Shown: one piece after another, positions 34,716-43,968 of the stretch
Position numbering within the stretch: position 1 is the first letter of the stretch
Layout: the number at the start of each line of letters is the position of its first letter
Assembly (NCBI GenBank): GCA_003228115.1
Contig: QEVV01000001.1
Location: 372,001-436,000 of the forward strand
Length of the DNA: 64,000 nt
DNA from: Chloroflexota bacterium
Lineage (GTDB): Bacteria > Chloroflexota > Dehalococcoidia > Lucifugimonadales > SAR202-VII-2
Direction: 5' to 3'
The notes under the pieces: generated by a model
Told to the model about the DNA's origin: nothing
The model's input: the letters and a program-made list of their open reading frames with translations, nothing else
Database searches by the model: none
Program-made: the position numbers and the translations under genes

Positions 34716-35813
34716 TCATACATCATTATTCCGCGCCATTCCGACGAACTCATCGAAGATGTACTCGTTATCCAGTGGCCCGGGAGAGGCCTCTGAATGG
34801 TATTGGATGGTCATTACCGGCAGGGTCTTGTGACGCAGGCCTTCCACCGTGCCATCGTTGACGTTGACGTGGCTTACTTCCACTTCTGGCGGTAGCCCCT
34901 CCGGACTCACAGCGTAACCGTGGTTCTGGGCCGTGATGTGCACCCTCCCGGTGGCCAGGTCCTTTACCGGGTGGTTCGCCCCCCTGTGCCCAAACTTGAG
35001 CTTGAATGTGCCTGCGCCAAGGGCCCTGGCGATGATTTGGTGGCCCAGGCAAATACCAAGGAGCGGCACCTTGCCCATAAGGCTCTTGGCAGCCTCCACA
35101 GCGTAGTCGGTAAAGAGCGGGTCTCCAGGGCCGGGTGATATAAGCACCCCGTGCGGCTTTAAGCTCAGAATTTCCTCTGCTGTGGCCGTAGCAGGACACA
35201 CAACGACTTCGCAACCGCGGGCTTCAAGCATGCGAAGAATGTTGTACTTGACCCCGCAGTCAGTGACCACGATGCGAATCCGGCCATCCGACTCACTCAG
35301 ACCGGCTCCGTCCCAGGTAAACGTCTCGTTCGTTGAGACTCTGGGCACGAAGTCCACGTTGTCGTAGCGAGGCAGTTCCTTGAGACGTGCCAGGGCATCA
35401 ACAGGCCCACTGGTGGAGATGATGCCCATCATCACACCATGCGATCGTAATCGCCGGGTGATGGCCCTAGTGTCGAGGCCGCTGATGCCAGGAATCCCCT
35501 GGGCCGCCAAGTAGTCATGGAGCGTGCCCTGGCTGCGGCGGTTGCTGGGCAGGTCGTTGGCTTCGCGCACTACGAACCCAGATACCTGAATCTGCTTCGA
35601 CTCCACATCTTCATCGTTGATGCCGTAGTTCCCAATGAGAGGATAGGTTGGCATAACGATCTGCCCGGCGAAAGAGGGGTCTGTCAGCATCTCCTGGTAA
35701 CCGGTCATCGAGGTGGTGAAGACAACTTCGCCGTAGGCCTCGACCTGAGCCCCAAAAGCCTCACCAGTGAAGACCGACCCGTCTTCCAAAACCAGATGAA
35801 CCTCCGCCGTCAT
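34716..35813 (-). CDS. carA: Carbamoyl-phosphate synthase small (glutaminase) subunit
   Basis: Hydrolyses glutamine to feed ammonia to CarB. 365 residues: the N-terminal CPSase domain begins LVLEDGSVFTGEAFGA and contains TGYQEMLTDPSF; the class I amidotransferase domain has the nucleophile in LGICLGHQ and catalytic His/Glu near IQYHSEASPGPLD. The ATG overlaps the pyrC stop as ATGA. The vapBC operator follows immediately after the stop. Confidence 0.96.
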   Translation of the reverse strand: MTAEVHLVLEDGSVFTGEAFGAQVEAYGEVVFTTSMTGYQEMLTDPSFAGQIVMPTYPLIGNYGINDEDVESKQIQVSGFVVREANDLPSNRRSQGTLHDYLAAQGIPGISGLDTRAITRRLRSHGVMMGIISTSGPVDALARLKELPRYDNVDFVPRVSTNETFTWDGAGLSESDGRIRIVVTDCGVKYNILRMLEARGCEVVVCPATATAEEILSLKPHGVLISPGPGDPLFTDYAVEAAKSLMGKVPLLGICLGHQIIARALGAGTFKLKFGHRGANHPVKDLATGRVHITAQNHGYAVSPEGLPPEVEVSHVNVNDGTVEGLRHKTLPVMTIQYHSEASPGPLDNEYIFDEFVGMARNNDV

Positions 35814-37156
35814 GCGCCCTCCTGGTAGGCGACGCTGCCGTTAAAAACCGTTGCAAATACCCGGCCCTTGAGTGTGACCCCTCGCAGGGGAGAGTTCTTA
35901 CCTCTCGACACGAATGCTGCCGGGTCAACTTCCCACGGCGCTTCGGCGTTGAAAATCACTACGTCGCCGACGGAGCCCGTTTTGAGAGAACCTAGCCCTT
36001 GCCCTGCTCTTCCCAGCAAAGTCGCTGGAGCGGCCGTCATGCGTTGAACCAAGGTCTGCAAGTCGATTCTTCCAGCGTGCACCAGCGACAGCAGCGAACC
36101 CAGGGCCGTCTCAATATTGCTGATGCCAAACGCCGCCTCATCGTAGGTAACCTCTTTGTCGACGGCCGCGTGGGGAGCGTGGTCCGTAGCCACAATATCT
36201 ATAACGCCATCCCGCAAGCCCTCAACAAGGGCATCAATGTCAGTGGATGACCTGAGTGGCGGATTGACCTTCGTCGTCGTGTCGTAGGCCGTTGCCGTAA
36301 GCGGATCATTCACGTCGCCCTCACCTTGCCTGCCTAGGGCCCAAGCATCGGTGAGCGTCAGATGGTGAGGCATTACTTCGGCAGTAATGGGAAGCCCACG
36401 TTCCTTGGCTGCGCGCACCATCGCTACACTGCCTGCTGTGCTGAGATGCGCTAAGTGGACCCAACCGCCCGTCAATTCAGCGAGTTGGATGTTCCGTGCC
36501 ACCATGTTCTCCTCGGCGGCAGCCGGAACACCGCGGAGACCCAACCGGGAAGAGACGGCGCCTTCGTTCATGACCCCGCCCCGGCTCAGAACCGGGTCCT
36601 CGCAGTGGTCAATGACAGGCAACCCGTAGGGCTTCATGTAAAGAAGCGCCGACTTCATGAGCGCTGCGTTGGCGACCGGCGAGCCGTCGTCGGAAACAGC
36701 GATGACGCCTGCATCCGCCAACTCACCCAGGTCAGCAAGCTCCTTGCCCAAGCGTCCGCGGGTAACAGCGCCAATGACCAGCACTCGGACAACGCCCTCT
36801 GCGGCTGCTTTACGTTGGATGAAATCAACCACGACGGCGGAGTCGATGGCAGGTTCAGTGTTGGGCATACAACACACGGTCGTGAAACCGCCCCTTGCCG
36901 CAGCTAGCGTGCCCGTGGCTATCGTCTCCTTGTGTTCAAAGCCCGGTTCGCGAAGATGGCAATGAAGATCAATAAACCCTGGGGACACAATGAGCCCCGA
37001 GGCGTCCAAAACTTCGGCGTCTGGAGCCGTATCCAAGGGAGCGCCGACATAGGCGACCCTACCTTCCTGCAGCAGCAGGTCGCCGACGAGGTCAAGGCCC
37101 TGCGAGGGGTCCACTATTCGCCCGCCCTTAATGAAAAGTGGTCTGGTTCCAACCAT
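35810..37156 (-). CDS. pyrC: Dihydroorotase, class I
   Basis: Cyclises carbamoyl aspartate to dihydroorotate. 448 residues, amidohydrolase fold: metal ligands in IDLHCHLREPGFEHKE, substrate site GFTTVCCMPNT, VIDHCED, LAHLSTAG and the catalytic Asp in VATDHAPHA. Its start lies 2 bp after the pyrB stop and its end overlaps carA. Class I enzymes often associate with PyrB, in line with the gene order here. Confidence 0.96.
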   Translation of the reverse strand: MVGTRPLFIKGGRIVDPSQGLDLVGDLLLQEGRVAYVGAPLDTAPDAEVLDASGLIVSPGFIDLHCHLREPGFEHKETIATGTLAAARGGFTTVCCMPNTEPAIDSAVVVDFIQRKAAAEGVVRVLVIGAVTRGRLGKELADLGELADAGVIAVSDDGSPVANAALMKSALLYMKPYGLPVIDHCEDPVLSRGGVMNEGAVSSRLGLRGVPAAAEENMVARNIQLAELTGGWVHLAHLSTAGSVAMVRAAKERGLPITAEVMPHHLTLTDAWALGRQGEGDVNDPLTATAYDTTTKVNPPLRSSTDIDALVEGLRDGVIDIVATDHAPHAAVDKEVTYDEAAFGISNIETALGSLLSLVHAGRIDLQTLVQRMTAAPATLLGRAGQGLGSLKTGSVGDVVIFNAEAPWEVDPAAFVSRGKNSPLRGVTLKGRVFATVFNGSVAYQEGA

Positions 37157-37158
37157 GG

Positions 37159-38166
37159 CTACTCCTCCCCTCGGCCTGTCGCCAGGAGGTAGAGCACTGC
37201 CATGCGGACCGCCACGCCGTTTGCCACCTGCGCCTCGATGACCGAAGCCGCCCCGTGAGCGACCTCACTGCTGATCTCCACTCCTTCGTTCATCGGGCCA
37301 GGGTGCATGACCGGAGCCCCTGTTTTAGCAAGCTTGAGCCGGTCAGCATTGATCTGATAGGAGCGGGCGTATTCGCGGAGGCTGGGTATCAGGCCGTCTT
37401 GCTGGCGTTCCTTTTGGAGCCGGAGCGTCATGACCGCATCCGCGCCGTCCAGAGCGTCGTTGATCGAGGTTGTAACTGAGATTGAGGCCAGGCGGCCCTG
37501 CAAATGTTGGTCCCGCAGCCAATCCATGGGTAGGAGCGTGGGCGGGCCGCAGAGGACGACCTGCGCTCCAGCAGCGGCTAGCCCCCAGAGGTTGGAGCGA
37601 GCAACCCGGCTGTGCAATACGTCGCCCACAATGGCGACCTTGGCTCCTTCAATGGAGCCCAGACGCTGCCGCAGTGTGTAGAGGTCTAAAAGCGCCTGGG
37701 TGGGGTGGGCATGCGCTCCATCGCCCGCGTTGATGACCGATCCCTCTATGCAACGAGCCAGAAAGTTGGGAGCGCCGGATGCGCCGTGACGAATGATGAT
37801 GACATCGGCCTGGGTCGCTTCGAGGGTTCTTGCCGTGTTCAACAGCGATTCGCCCTTCTCCACACTGCTGGAAGCGATGGAAAGGTTGATCACGTCGGCG
37901 CTGAGCACCTTGCCCGCCTGCTCGAAGGAGACCCGGGTCCGTGTGCTGGGCTCGTAGAAGAGCGTAACGACAGTCTTGCCCTGAAGCGTAGGAACCTTGC
38001 GAATGCTGCGGCGCAGCACCTCCCCCATGGCATCCGTCGTCTGCATGACCAGCTCGATTTCCTCAATCGAATAGTCATCGAGGTCCAGAACGTGCCTGCG
38101 CGGAGGAAGGCTGGAGGGAAGGACTTCAGTCGCTGAAGCTGGCCGGACATCACTACGAGTTGTCAT
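37159..38166 (-). CDS. pyrB: Aspartate carbamoyltransferase catalytic subunit
   Basis: Joins carbamoyl phosphate and aspartate. 335 residues with carbamoyl-phosphate motif [19 protein letters not shown] and the aspartate-side [10 protein letters not shown]. The first 25 or so residues are an extra tail before [11 protein letters not shown]. No pyrI regulatory-chain gene is present, so allosteric control through PyrI is not expected; control is through the PyrR leader instead. Overlaps pyrR by 14 bp. Confidence 0.96.
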   Translation of the reverse strand: MTTRSDVRPASATEVLPSSLPPRRHVLDLDDYSIEEIELVMQTTDAMGEVLRRSIRKVPTLQGKTVVTLFYEPSTRTRVSFEQAGKVLSADVINLSIASSSVEKGESLLNTARTLEATQADVIIIRHGASGAPNFLARCIEGSVINAGDGAHAHPTQALLDLYTLRQRLGSIEGAKVAIVGDVLHSRVARSNLWGLAAAGAQVVLCGPPTLLPMDWLRDQHLQGRLASISVTTSINDALDGADAVMTLRLQKERQQDGLIPSLREYARSYQINADRLKLAKTGAPVMHPGPMNEGVEISSEVAHGAASVIEAQVANGVAVRMAVLYLLATGRGEE

Positions 38167-38683
38167 AACGTCCCTCCCCTACCAGAGTTACTTCGTCTGC
38201 TCCGTCGACCTCAATCAGCCGTACGCTGACCTGTTGCGCTCGAGAGGTAGGAATGTTCTTACCAACGTAGTCAGCCCGTATGGGAAGCTCCCTGTGCCCC
38301 CTATCAACTAAAACGGCCAACTGAATTACCTGAGGCCGCCCTAGGTCGGTGATGGCATCGAGGGCGGCTCTGATGGTGCGGCCTGTGTAGAGCACATCGT
38401 CCACGATGACGAGGCGCTTGCCGTTAACGTCGGTTGGGATATCGGTTGGGTGGAGGTGGGGGCGTGGCCCGGCGGCAATGTCGTCGCGGTAGAGGCCGAT
38501 GTCGAGGGCCCCAACGGGAACCCTGACCTGCTCAAACTCCTCGACCCGATCCGCCAAGCGCTGAGCCAGGAATACGCCCCTGGTGTGAATACCTACGAAC
38601 ACCAAGCTCTCGGCCCCTTGGTTCCGCTCCACGACCTCGTGGGCTATGCGAGTCAGGGCCCGTCGTATGTCGTCATCGCTGAG
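38153..38683 (-). CDS. pyrR: Bifunctional PyrR: pyr attenuation regulator / uracil phosphoribosyltransferase
   Basis: RNA-binding regulator that senses UMP and promotes termination in the pyr leader; many members also make UMP from uracil. 176 residues from the ATG at 38683: [17 protein letters not shown], and the PRPP loop [22 protein letters not shown] 51 nt upstream is in frame but would translate the leader terminator stem and T-run, so I rejected it. First gene of the operon, as in Bacillus. The matching RNA target is present upstream. Confidence 0.95.
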   Translation of the reverse strand, partial: LSDDDIRRALTRIAHEVVERNQGAESLVFVGIHTRGVFLAQRLADRVEEFEQVRVPVGALDIGLYRDDIAAGPRPHLHPTDIPTDVNGKRLVIVDDVLYTGRTIRAALDAITDLGRPQVIQLAVLVDRGHRELPIRADYVGKNIPTSRAQQVSVRLIEVDGADEVTLVGEGRYDNS

Positions 38684-38696
38684 CATGCGTTTGGAC

Positions 38697-38726
38697 AAAA
38701 AACCTCTTGCCCGGACTGGCAAGAGG
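38697..38726 (-). terminator. Attenuator (intrinsic terminator) of the pyr operon
   Basis: Minus strand: CCTCTTGCC (38726-38718), loop AGTCCG, GGCAAGAGG (38711-38703), then six T (38702-38697), ending 14 bp before pyrR. Its 5' arm segment CTTGCCAG (38723-38716) is complementary to CTGGCAAG at 38774-38767, giving a mutually exclusive antiterminator. Confidence 0.93.
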
Positions 38727-38766
38727 TATCGCACATGAATCTCCCTTGAAAGGGGATTCGCTATGC

Positions 38767-38790
38767 CTTGCCAGCCTCGCAGGACTGGAT
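38767..38790 (-). promoter_or_regulatory. PyrR-binding loop (anti-antiterminator) in the pyr leader
   Basis: On the minus strand 38786-38773 reads AGTCCTGCGAGGCT, a full match to the known PyrR site ARUCCNGNGAGGYU, carried by a CCAG/CTGG stem. The next bases (CTGGCAAG, 38774-38767) pair with the terminator arm when PyrR is absent. With UMP-bound PyrR this loop is held and the terminator forms. Confidence 0.92.
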
Positions 38791-38836
38791 TAAAGGCCGC
38801 AGGCTATGGCTAGCCTGCCTCTTCAATTATGGTTTC

Positions 38837-38865
38837 AGGATACCACAACAGGTTGTGCCAGACAA
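38837..38865 (-). promoter_or_regulatory. Candidate promoter of the pyr operon
   Basis: Minus strand: TTGTCT (38865-38860), 17-bp spacer, TATCCT (38842-38837), 4 of 6 matches in each box. It would give a leader of about 150 nt containing both RNA elements. The spacer holds an inverted repeat CACAAC-CT-GTTGTG (38857-38844) that could be a protein site. Confidence 0.5.
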
Positions 38866-38983
38866 CGGATTCAGAGCATGATGAGGCGGGTCAGCACATT
38901 ACGCCGGGACCCCCAAAAAGCGAATAACGAATGAGCCAGCATCGCCGAATGCGTCTGCTGGCTGTTCAACCCACTCGTAAAGA

Positions 38984-39013
38984 AAGAGGCCCCAGCGAAT
39001 GCTGGGGCCTCTT
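38984..39013 (-). terminator. Intrinsic terminator of guaB3
   Basis: A 13-bp perfect stem, AAGAGGCCCCAGC with GCTGGGGCCTCTT, around a 4-nt loop, followed on the minus strand by TCTTTCTTT. It lies 36 bp beyond the guaB3 stop and separates that gene from the pyr promoter. Confidence 0.88.
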
Positions 39014-39049
39014 CTCGTCTGGCTTGCTTGAGACAACTGAACCGAGGCT

Positions 39050-40198
39050 CTACGAGGAGGAGCTTGCCCTTGCCATTTGGAAGATCTTGCCCTCCGTCTT
39101 GATTGCGGGCGCGACGATCATCTCGGCCTGCTGCATCTCCTGGATTGTCAGTGCGCCTACCATGCCCATACCAGCGCGGAGAGCGCCTACGAGGTTCTGC
39201 GTCCCATTGGTAAGGATGGTGGGGCCGAAAAGGATGGTCTCCAACGAGCCCTTCACGCCCACCTTCGCCCTGGTGCCACGCGGAAGTGCCGGGTGGGGGC
39301 TGGCCATGCCCCAGTTATAGCCCTGGCCCGGTGCTTCTTGGGCCTGCGCGAAAGGCGTTCCCAGCATGACGCCGTCGGCTCCGCTGGCGATGGATTTACA
39401 AACGTCCCCACCGGTGCGAATACCGCCGTCTGTGATAACCGACACGTAACGGCCAGTGCGTTGCCAGAATTCCTGTCGGGCAGCGGCGACCTCTAGAGTC
39501 GCCGAAACCTGAGGAACGCCGACACCCACCACCTCACGGGTAGTGCAAACAGCGCCAGGGCCCACACCCACCAGAAGGGCCTCGACCCCTGTCTCCATCA
39601 ATTCAAGCGCCACGTCGTAGGAGACGCAGTTTCCTACGACCACAGGGACCTTAATCTGCTCAACCAGTTCGTCGAACACCAGGCCACGATAGCTTTTGGA
39701 GATGTGACGTGCCGTCGTGACCGTCGACTGGACGACAATAATGTCCGCGCCAGCTTCAACGGCGGCGAAGGCGAGTTTCTTCGTGTTCTGCGGGGTGACC
39801 GAAACAGCCACGGTGATGCCGCCTGCTTTCATCTCCTCAACGCGCCTCGCTACCAGGTTTTCCTGAAGGGGCGCCGAGTAGACCTCTTGGAGGAGTTCTG
39901 TGCACTCCTCCTGTTGGGCGGCCAGAATCCGGGCCATAGGCTCGGATGGGTCTTCGTACCGGGAGTACATGCCCTCAAGGTTGAGCACCGCCAGACCGCC
40001 CAATTTGCCGAACTGGATGGCAAACGAGGGCGAGACGATGCCGTCCATGGCGGAGGCAAGAATCGGCAATGGGAAGGAATAGTCGCGGATGTTGAGGCGG
40101 AGGTCAGTCTGGTCGGGGTTGGCGGTGACCGTGCCGGGGACAATTGCTACGTCGTCGAAGCCGTAGGCGTGCCGTAGCTCCTTGAACTGTGGATGCAT
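39050..40198 (-). CDS. guaB3: GuaB3-family IMP dehydrogenase-related protein
   Basis: 382-residue TIM-barrel protein of the IMPDH/GMPR family without the CBS domains of normal GuaB. The catalytic loop GVGPGAVCTTREVVGVGVPQ has its Cys; ITDGGIRTGGDVCKSIASGADGVMLGTPFA is the phosphate/potassium region. The following EAPGQGYNWGM and LPRG, then TQNLVGALRAGMG, are characteristic of GuaB3 of Actinobacteria and Chloroflexota. Whether GuaB3 makes XMP or acts as a GMP reductase is not settled. ATG at 40198 with GGAGGGGG upstream. Confidence 0.88.
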   Translation of the reverse strand: MHPQFKELRHAYGFDDVAIVPGTVTANPDQTDLRLNIRDYSFPLPILASAMDGIVSPSFAIQFGKLGGLAVLNLEGMYSRYEDPSEPMARILAAQQEECTELLQEVYSAPLQENLVARRVEEMKAGGITVAVSVTPQNTKKLAFAAVEAGADIIVVQSTVTTARHISKSYRGLVFDELVEQIKVPVVVGNCVSYDVALELMETGVEALLVGVGPGAVCTTREVVGVGVPQVSATLEVAAARQEFWQRTGRYVSVITDGGIRTGGDVCKSIASGADGVMLGTPFAQAQEAPGQGYNWGMASPHPALPRGTRAKVGVKGSLETILFGPTILTNGTQNLVGALRAGMGMVGALTIQEMQQAEMIVAPAIKTEGKIFQMARASSSS

Positions 40199-40328
40199 GG
40201 GCAACCCCCTCCCCGTCTGTATTTGAGCGATGGTAGCACCGGCGAGCCTTACGAGTCAATACAACATATTGGGGTATTTGCGTCGAATTCCGCACACCTT
40301 GGGGCAATCGCCTAATCGGCGAAAAGAG

Positions 40329-41162
40329 CTATCCCAGCGCCACATTGTCTATCAATCGAGTGTTTCCAATGCGTACGGCCAGCAAGGCCAGAGCGGGCCC
40401 ATCGACCCTAGCCAACTCCTCCAGCGTCTCGGCGTCAGAAACGCTGACATATTCCCTTTGTGCCAACGGCTCCATACGCAAGACCTGGACCATTGCTCCG
40501 CGGAGTTTGTCAGCGTCGCGTTCGCCACCGTTGAAACGCGCTTGCGCTGCGCTCAATGCCCGGAAGAGGGCTGTGGAGGCCCTCCGCTCTTCGGGGCCCA
40601 GATAGGCGTTCCTGCTGCTCATCGCCAGGCCATCCGCTTCCCGCACCGATGGGCAAACAACGACATTTACCCCGAGGTTGAGGTCTGCATTGAGCCGCCG
40701 GATCACGAGGGTCTGCTGTGCGTCCTTCTGCCCGAAGTAGGCCTCGTCCGGTCTGATGATAGTAAAGAGCTTGCAAACCACTGTGGCCACGCCCCGAAAG
40801 TGACCCGGACGAAACTCCCCTTCAAGCCGCCTGCCCAATGCGCCAACATCTACGGTGGTAGCGAATCCTGACGGGTAGATGTCCTCTTGCGATGGCTGGA
40901 AAACGAGATCAACTCCCTCCTGTTCCAGGAGAGCTAGGTCCCGCTCCAGGTCACGGGGATAGGCGGCGAGGTCTTCGTTTGGGCCAAACTGGGTGGGATT
41001 GACGAAAACGCTGGCGACAACCGTGGCGCCCTCGCTTCTTGCGCGGCGCACCAACGAAAGGTGGCCTTCGTGGAGGGCTCCCATGGTCGGAACCAGGGCC
41101 ATCGGTCTCGGCGCCTGCTCCCGAGCTTCAGCCATCTCGGCGACGGACTTGATGACTTTCAC
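40329..41162 (-). CDS. panC: Pantothenate synthetase
   Basis: Condenses pantoate and beta-alanine with ATP to give pantothenate. 277 residues: VPTMGALHEGHLSLVRRA (HxGH nucleotide motif), FVNPTQFGPNEDL, YFGQKDAQQ and MSSRNAYL (the KMSKS-like loop). Start GTG, 10 bp after the panB stop. panB-panC form an operon for coenzyme A supply. Confidence 0.96.
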   Translation of the reverse strand: MKVIKSVAEMAEAREQAPRPMALVPTMGALHEGHLSLVRRARSEGATVVASVFVNPTQFGPNEDLAAYPRDLERDLALLEQEGVDLVFQPSQEDIYPSGFATTVDVGALGRRLEGEFRPGHFRGVATVVCKLFTIIRPDEAYFGQKDAQQTLVIRRLNADLNLGVNVVVCPSVREADGLAMSSRNAYLGPEERRASTALFRALSAAQARFNGGERDADKLRGAMVQVLRMEPLAQREYVSVSDAETLEELARVDGPALALLAVRIGNTRLIDNVALG

Positions 41163-41172
41163 AGGCTAGCGC

Positions 41173-42009
41173 TCAGGCCTGTTGAAGAAACTCTGCCAGG
41201 GCAGCTTCGTCCATCTGGTAGCCGTTCTGCTCTTCAGGGAAGGAGCCGTCCTGCACTGCTTCCATGTGCTGCCGTGCAATGTCGATGATGGACAGGCCCA
41301 TCTGGGCATAGGGCTTGGCGTGACGGGGAGTGAAGTCTGGGTTCAGGCCAAGCAAATCGTTGATGACCTGAACCTGTCCGTCGCAGTAGGGGCCCGCGCC
41401 AATACCGATGGTAGGCACCTTGAGCCTGTCTGTTATCACTCGAGCCAGGGGCGTCGGTATACATTCCAACACCACGGCGAAAGCTCCTGCCTCTTCCAAA
41501 GCTTGGGCGTCCAGAAGCAAGCGAGTTGCGGCCGCTGCCGTCTTCCCCTGCGCCCGGTAGCCGCCCAATTCGTTGACCGATTGGGGGGTTAGACCGATAT
41601 GGCCCATGACCGGGATGCCCGCTTCCACCAGGCGCTTCACTGTAGAGGCTACCCTGACGCCCCCCTCCAGCTTGACCGCCTGGCACCCCCCCACCTGGAG
41701 CAGGCGACCAGCATTGGCCACCGTCTGGGACTCGCTTACCTGGAAGGTCATGAAGGGCATGTCGCCGACGACGAGAGGCCGATGCGCCCCTCTCATCACG
41801 GCTTTAACGTGATGAACCATGTCGTCGAGAGTAACGGGAATAGTGCTGTCGTAGCCAAGGACCGTCATGCCCAGACTGTCGCCCACTAGGAGCATGGGCA
41901 CACCTGCGCGGTCCAACAGCTTGGCGGTGGTGTAGTCGTAGGCGGTGAACATGGAGATTCGCTCGCCTCGACTCTTCATCGCCTGCACGTCTCGAATCGT
42001 GATCCGCAT
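41173..42009 (-). CDS. panB: 3-methyl-2-oxobutanoate hydroxymethyltransferase
   Basis: First step of pantothenate synthesis, adding a hydroxymethyl group from methylene-tetrahydrofolate to ketoisovalerate. 278 residues: FTAYDYTTAKLLDRAG, the metal site GDSLGMTVLG, DMPFMTF, and GGCQAVKLEGG and VMGHIGLTPQS. Lies 57 bp after a CoA-transferase-like gene on the same strand. No panD or panE is in view. Confidence 0.96.
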   Translation of the reverse strand: MRITIRDVQAMKSRGERISMFTAYDYTTAKLLDRAGVPMLLVGDSLGMTVLGYDSTIPVTLDDMVHHVKAVMRGAHRPLVVGDMPFMTFQVSESQTVANAGRLLQVGGCQAVKLEGGVRVASTVKRLVEAGIPVMGHIGLTPQSVNELGGYRAQGKTAAAATRLLLDAQALEEAGAFAVVLECIPTPLARVITDRLKVPTIGIGAGPYCDGQVQVINDLLGLNPDFTPRHAKPYAQMGLSIIDIARQHMEAVQDGSFPEEQNGYQMDEAALAEFLQQA

Positions 42010-42066
42010 AGCGTCCCCCTTTTGGATAGCCGGGCTTAAGCCTGGGCTTCCTGGGTCTGCAAGCCA

Positions 42067-43830
42067 TCACCCTCCCCTTTCCGGGAGGAACTGTCCTCTA
42101 ACGTCCAATAAGCGTGCCAACGTCAACTCTTCCTGCATGGGAGGTGGCTCTTCAGTCACGTCGGGTGCAATCCGAAGCTCCCAACCGCACTGGTCTATCG
42201 CTGCTTTGATCCGTTCAGCCAGCGACCCCTCACCGGGAAAGACAGACATTAGCACAAACTCGCCACTGTCGTCTTTCTCCATGATACCCCGATCTGTCAC
42301 CAGCGTCTTTACGCGCTCGCCGGGCACGGTAATATACCCCACCGACTCCACCAGCCGTTGCGGCGTATGGTTCGCCGCCACCAACGCTTCGCGGGCGCCG
42401 GCGGCCACGTCATTGGCCCCACCTGACCCTATGAGGAACGTGCCGTTGGGGAGGCGAGTGGAATTGATGTTCCCGTGTTTGTCGATCATGGCCGCACCAA
42501 GCACGCCCATGGCTTGGCTATCTGAACCCCGCAGAAACGAGCCGTAGTTGTCCAGGGCGTCGCCAGCCAATTTGGCGTGAGGCCAGTGCTGCCAGGTATC
42601 GATCACCGCCAACCGCGGCAAGTGACCAAGCGGGCCCGACCCAATAGCGACCTCCACCTCGTGCCCCTGGTCTCGTAGGCGATAGTAGGCCAAGTATGTG
42701 GCGAGCCCTCCCGTGCCAACGCCCGCCAACAGGACGCGATAGCCGTTCTTCAAGGCTGCGGCTTCAATCCGGCGAGCGGCGGCCACTACCATCATTTCCG
42801 TGGCACTCCACGAAGGATTCCCCACTCGTTCGCCGCGGAAAGACTCCTCAATCTCCTGCCGCCACGACTCGTCGGAAGCGGCACGCAGCAGCCGAGTCAA
42901 TCGAGGTCGCCCCAGCTTGGCCAAATAGGCTTCTTGGTCAGTGCAGTCGAGAACCCACTCCTTCAACCACGCGTCGATCTGGTCCGGGTCGTCTGTGGCA
43001 CGACGTTGGGCCACTGAGAACTCAACGTCTTCAGCGTAAGAAGAGACTCCCTCCAACGGACTGGACAAGCTCTGCGGGTGAGCACCGTGGGGAACCTCAC
43101 AAACGGCCTTGACCATGTAAGCCGGGACTCTTACGAGTCCAGCATGGTCGTTAATGACGCTTGTGGAGACCACGCGTTCCGTCGTGACGATGACCCCGCC
43201 CTTGCTGGCCCGCGCTGCCCACACTGCTTCGCCATCGCCGGAAGTGGGAATGGCATTCCCCGCTCTGTCCGCAACGACGGCATGAATGACCGAGATATCA
43301 GGCCGCAGGGCTTTAACCATGCCCCACCGCTCGTCGCTGAAAGGGCTGTCGATCATGGCATAGGCGTCGGGCAACTCTTCAGCGATGGTGCTGCCTGCAA
43401 GAGAGCGGGTTGGCATGAACTCGAGGCCCAGTGCCCCTGCCATTAGTCGTTGCATCAGGGTGAACAGGCTCCAGTTCTCCATTTCGATCTCGCCTTGCCG
43501 GGTAAGGCGGCCCAAGAGTCGGCTCGGCGAAGGCGAAGGGTTGATATTAGAGAGGTTGCCCGTGATGACCCTCTTCACCAGCCCAGCCCCCACGAGATGG
43601 AACACGTTCTGTTCGGCTGTACCCAGAACGAAGGTGAAATCCGGTCGAGTGCCATAGAACTGCCGAACGACCTCGTTCATAGCGGCCTGGGCGTGCCTCG
43701 ACATGTGGAGCACCGCGCCGGGCGTGACGAACCGGCCCACCGCCTCCCCAAGAGGCATACGCTTATCGGGCCCCTCGTGTTCTCGAGGTTTGAAGTATCT
43801 ATCCCAGTAGTACTGAAAGTCAGTCGTCAT
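42067..43830 (-). CDS. Fused alpha-beta family I CoA-transferase-like protein (IpdAB-like), no catalytic Glu
   Basis: 587 residues combining both subunits of a family I CoA-transferase: alpha half about 1-320 (GLVKRVITGNLSN, GLEFMPTRSLAGS), beta half about 345-587 (EMMVVAAARRIEAA, LLAGVGTGGLATYLA, GSGGANDVAAGA). In true transferases the beta subunit carries a Glu in an ESG motif that forms the CoA thioester; here the aligned stretch is AIGSG (Gly397). The same loss is known in IpdAB, a hydrolase that opens the last steroid ring in Actinobacteria, which also has GSGGAND. I therefore think that it cleaves a CoA-bound ring or diketone rather than transfers CoA. Precedes panB. Confidence 0.8.
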   Translation of the reverse strand: MTTDFQYYWDRYFKPREHEGPDKRMPLGEAVGRFVTPGAVLHMSRHAQAAMNEVVRQFYGTRPDFTFVLGTAEQNVFHLVGAGLVKRVITGNLSNINPSPSPSRLLGRLTRQGEIEMENWSLFTLMQRLMAGALGLEFMPTRSLAGSTIAEELPDAYAMIDSPFSDERWGMVKALRPDISVIHAVVADRAGNAIPTSGDGEAVWAARASKGGVIVTTERVVSTSVINDHAGLVRVPAYMVKAVCEVPHGAHPQSLSSPLEGVSSYAEDVEFSVAQRRATDDPDQIDAWLKEWVLDCTDQEAYLAKLGRPRLTRLLRAASDESWRQEIEESFRGERVGNPSWSATEMMVVAAARRIEAAALKNGYRVLLAGVGTGGLATYLAYYRLRDQGHEVEVAIGSGPLGHLPRLAVIDTWQHWPHAKLAGDALDNYGSFLRGSDSQAMGVLGAAMIDKHGNINSTRLPNGTFLIGSGGANDVAAGAREALVAANHTPQRLVESVGYITVPGERVKTLVTDRGIMEKDDSGEFVLMSVFPGEGSLAERIKAAIDQCGWELRIAPDVTEEPPPMQEELTLARLLDVRGQFLPERGG

Positions 43831-43968
43831 GAGTTATCCCACGTTTGCTATGCCCAGCCGAGTCGGCGCTGTCTCTGGGCTGGAAGAGGGAACTTTTGTC
43901 GTCCGTCGCCCGTCTTTGTCTGTAGACTGTATTAGTTCCCAGCGGTTAGAAAACGGAAGGAGCAAAGA

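Noticed and set aside
38684-38734. Longer pyrR reading starting at GTG 38734
   Set aside because: It would translate the attenuator stem and T-run; the ATG at 38683 gives the normal PyrR N-terminus.
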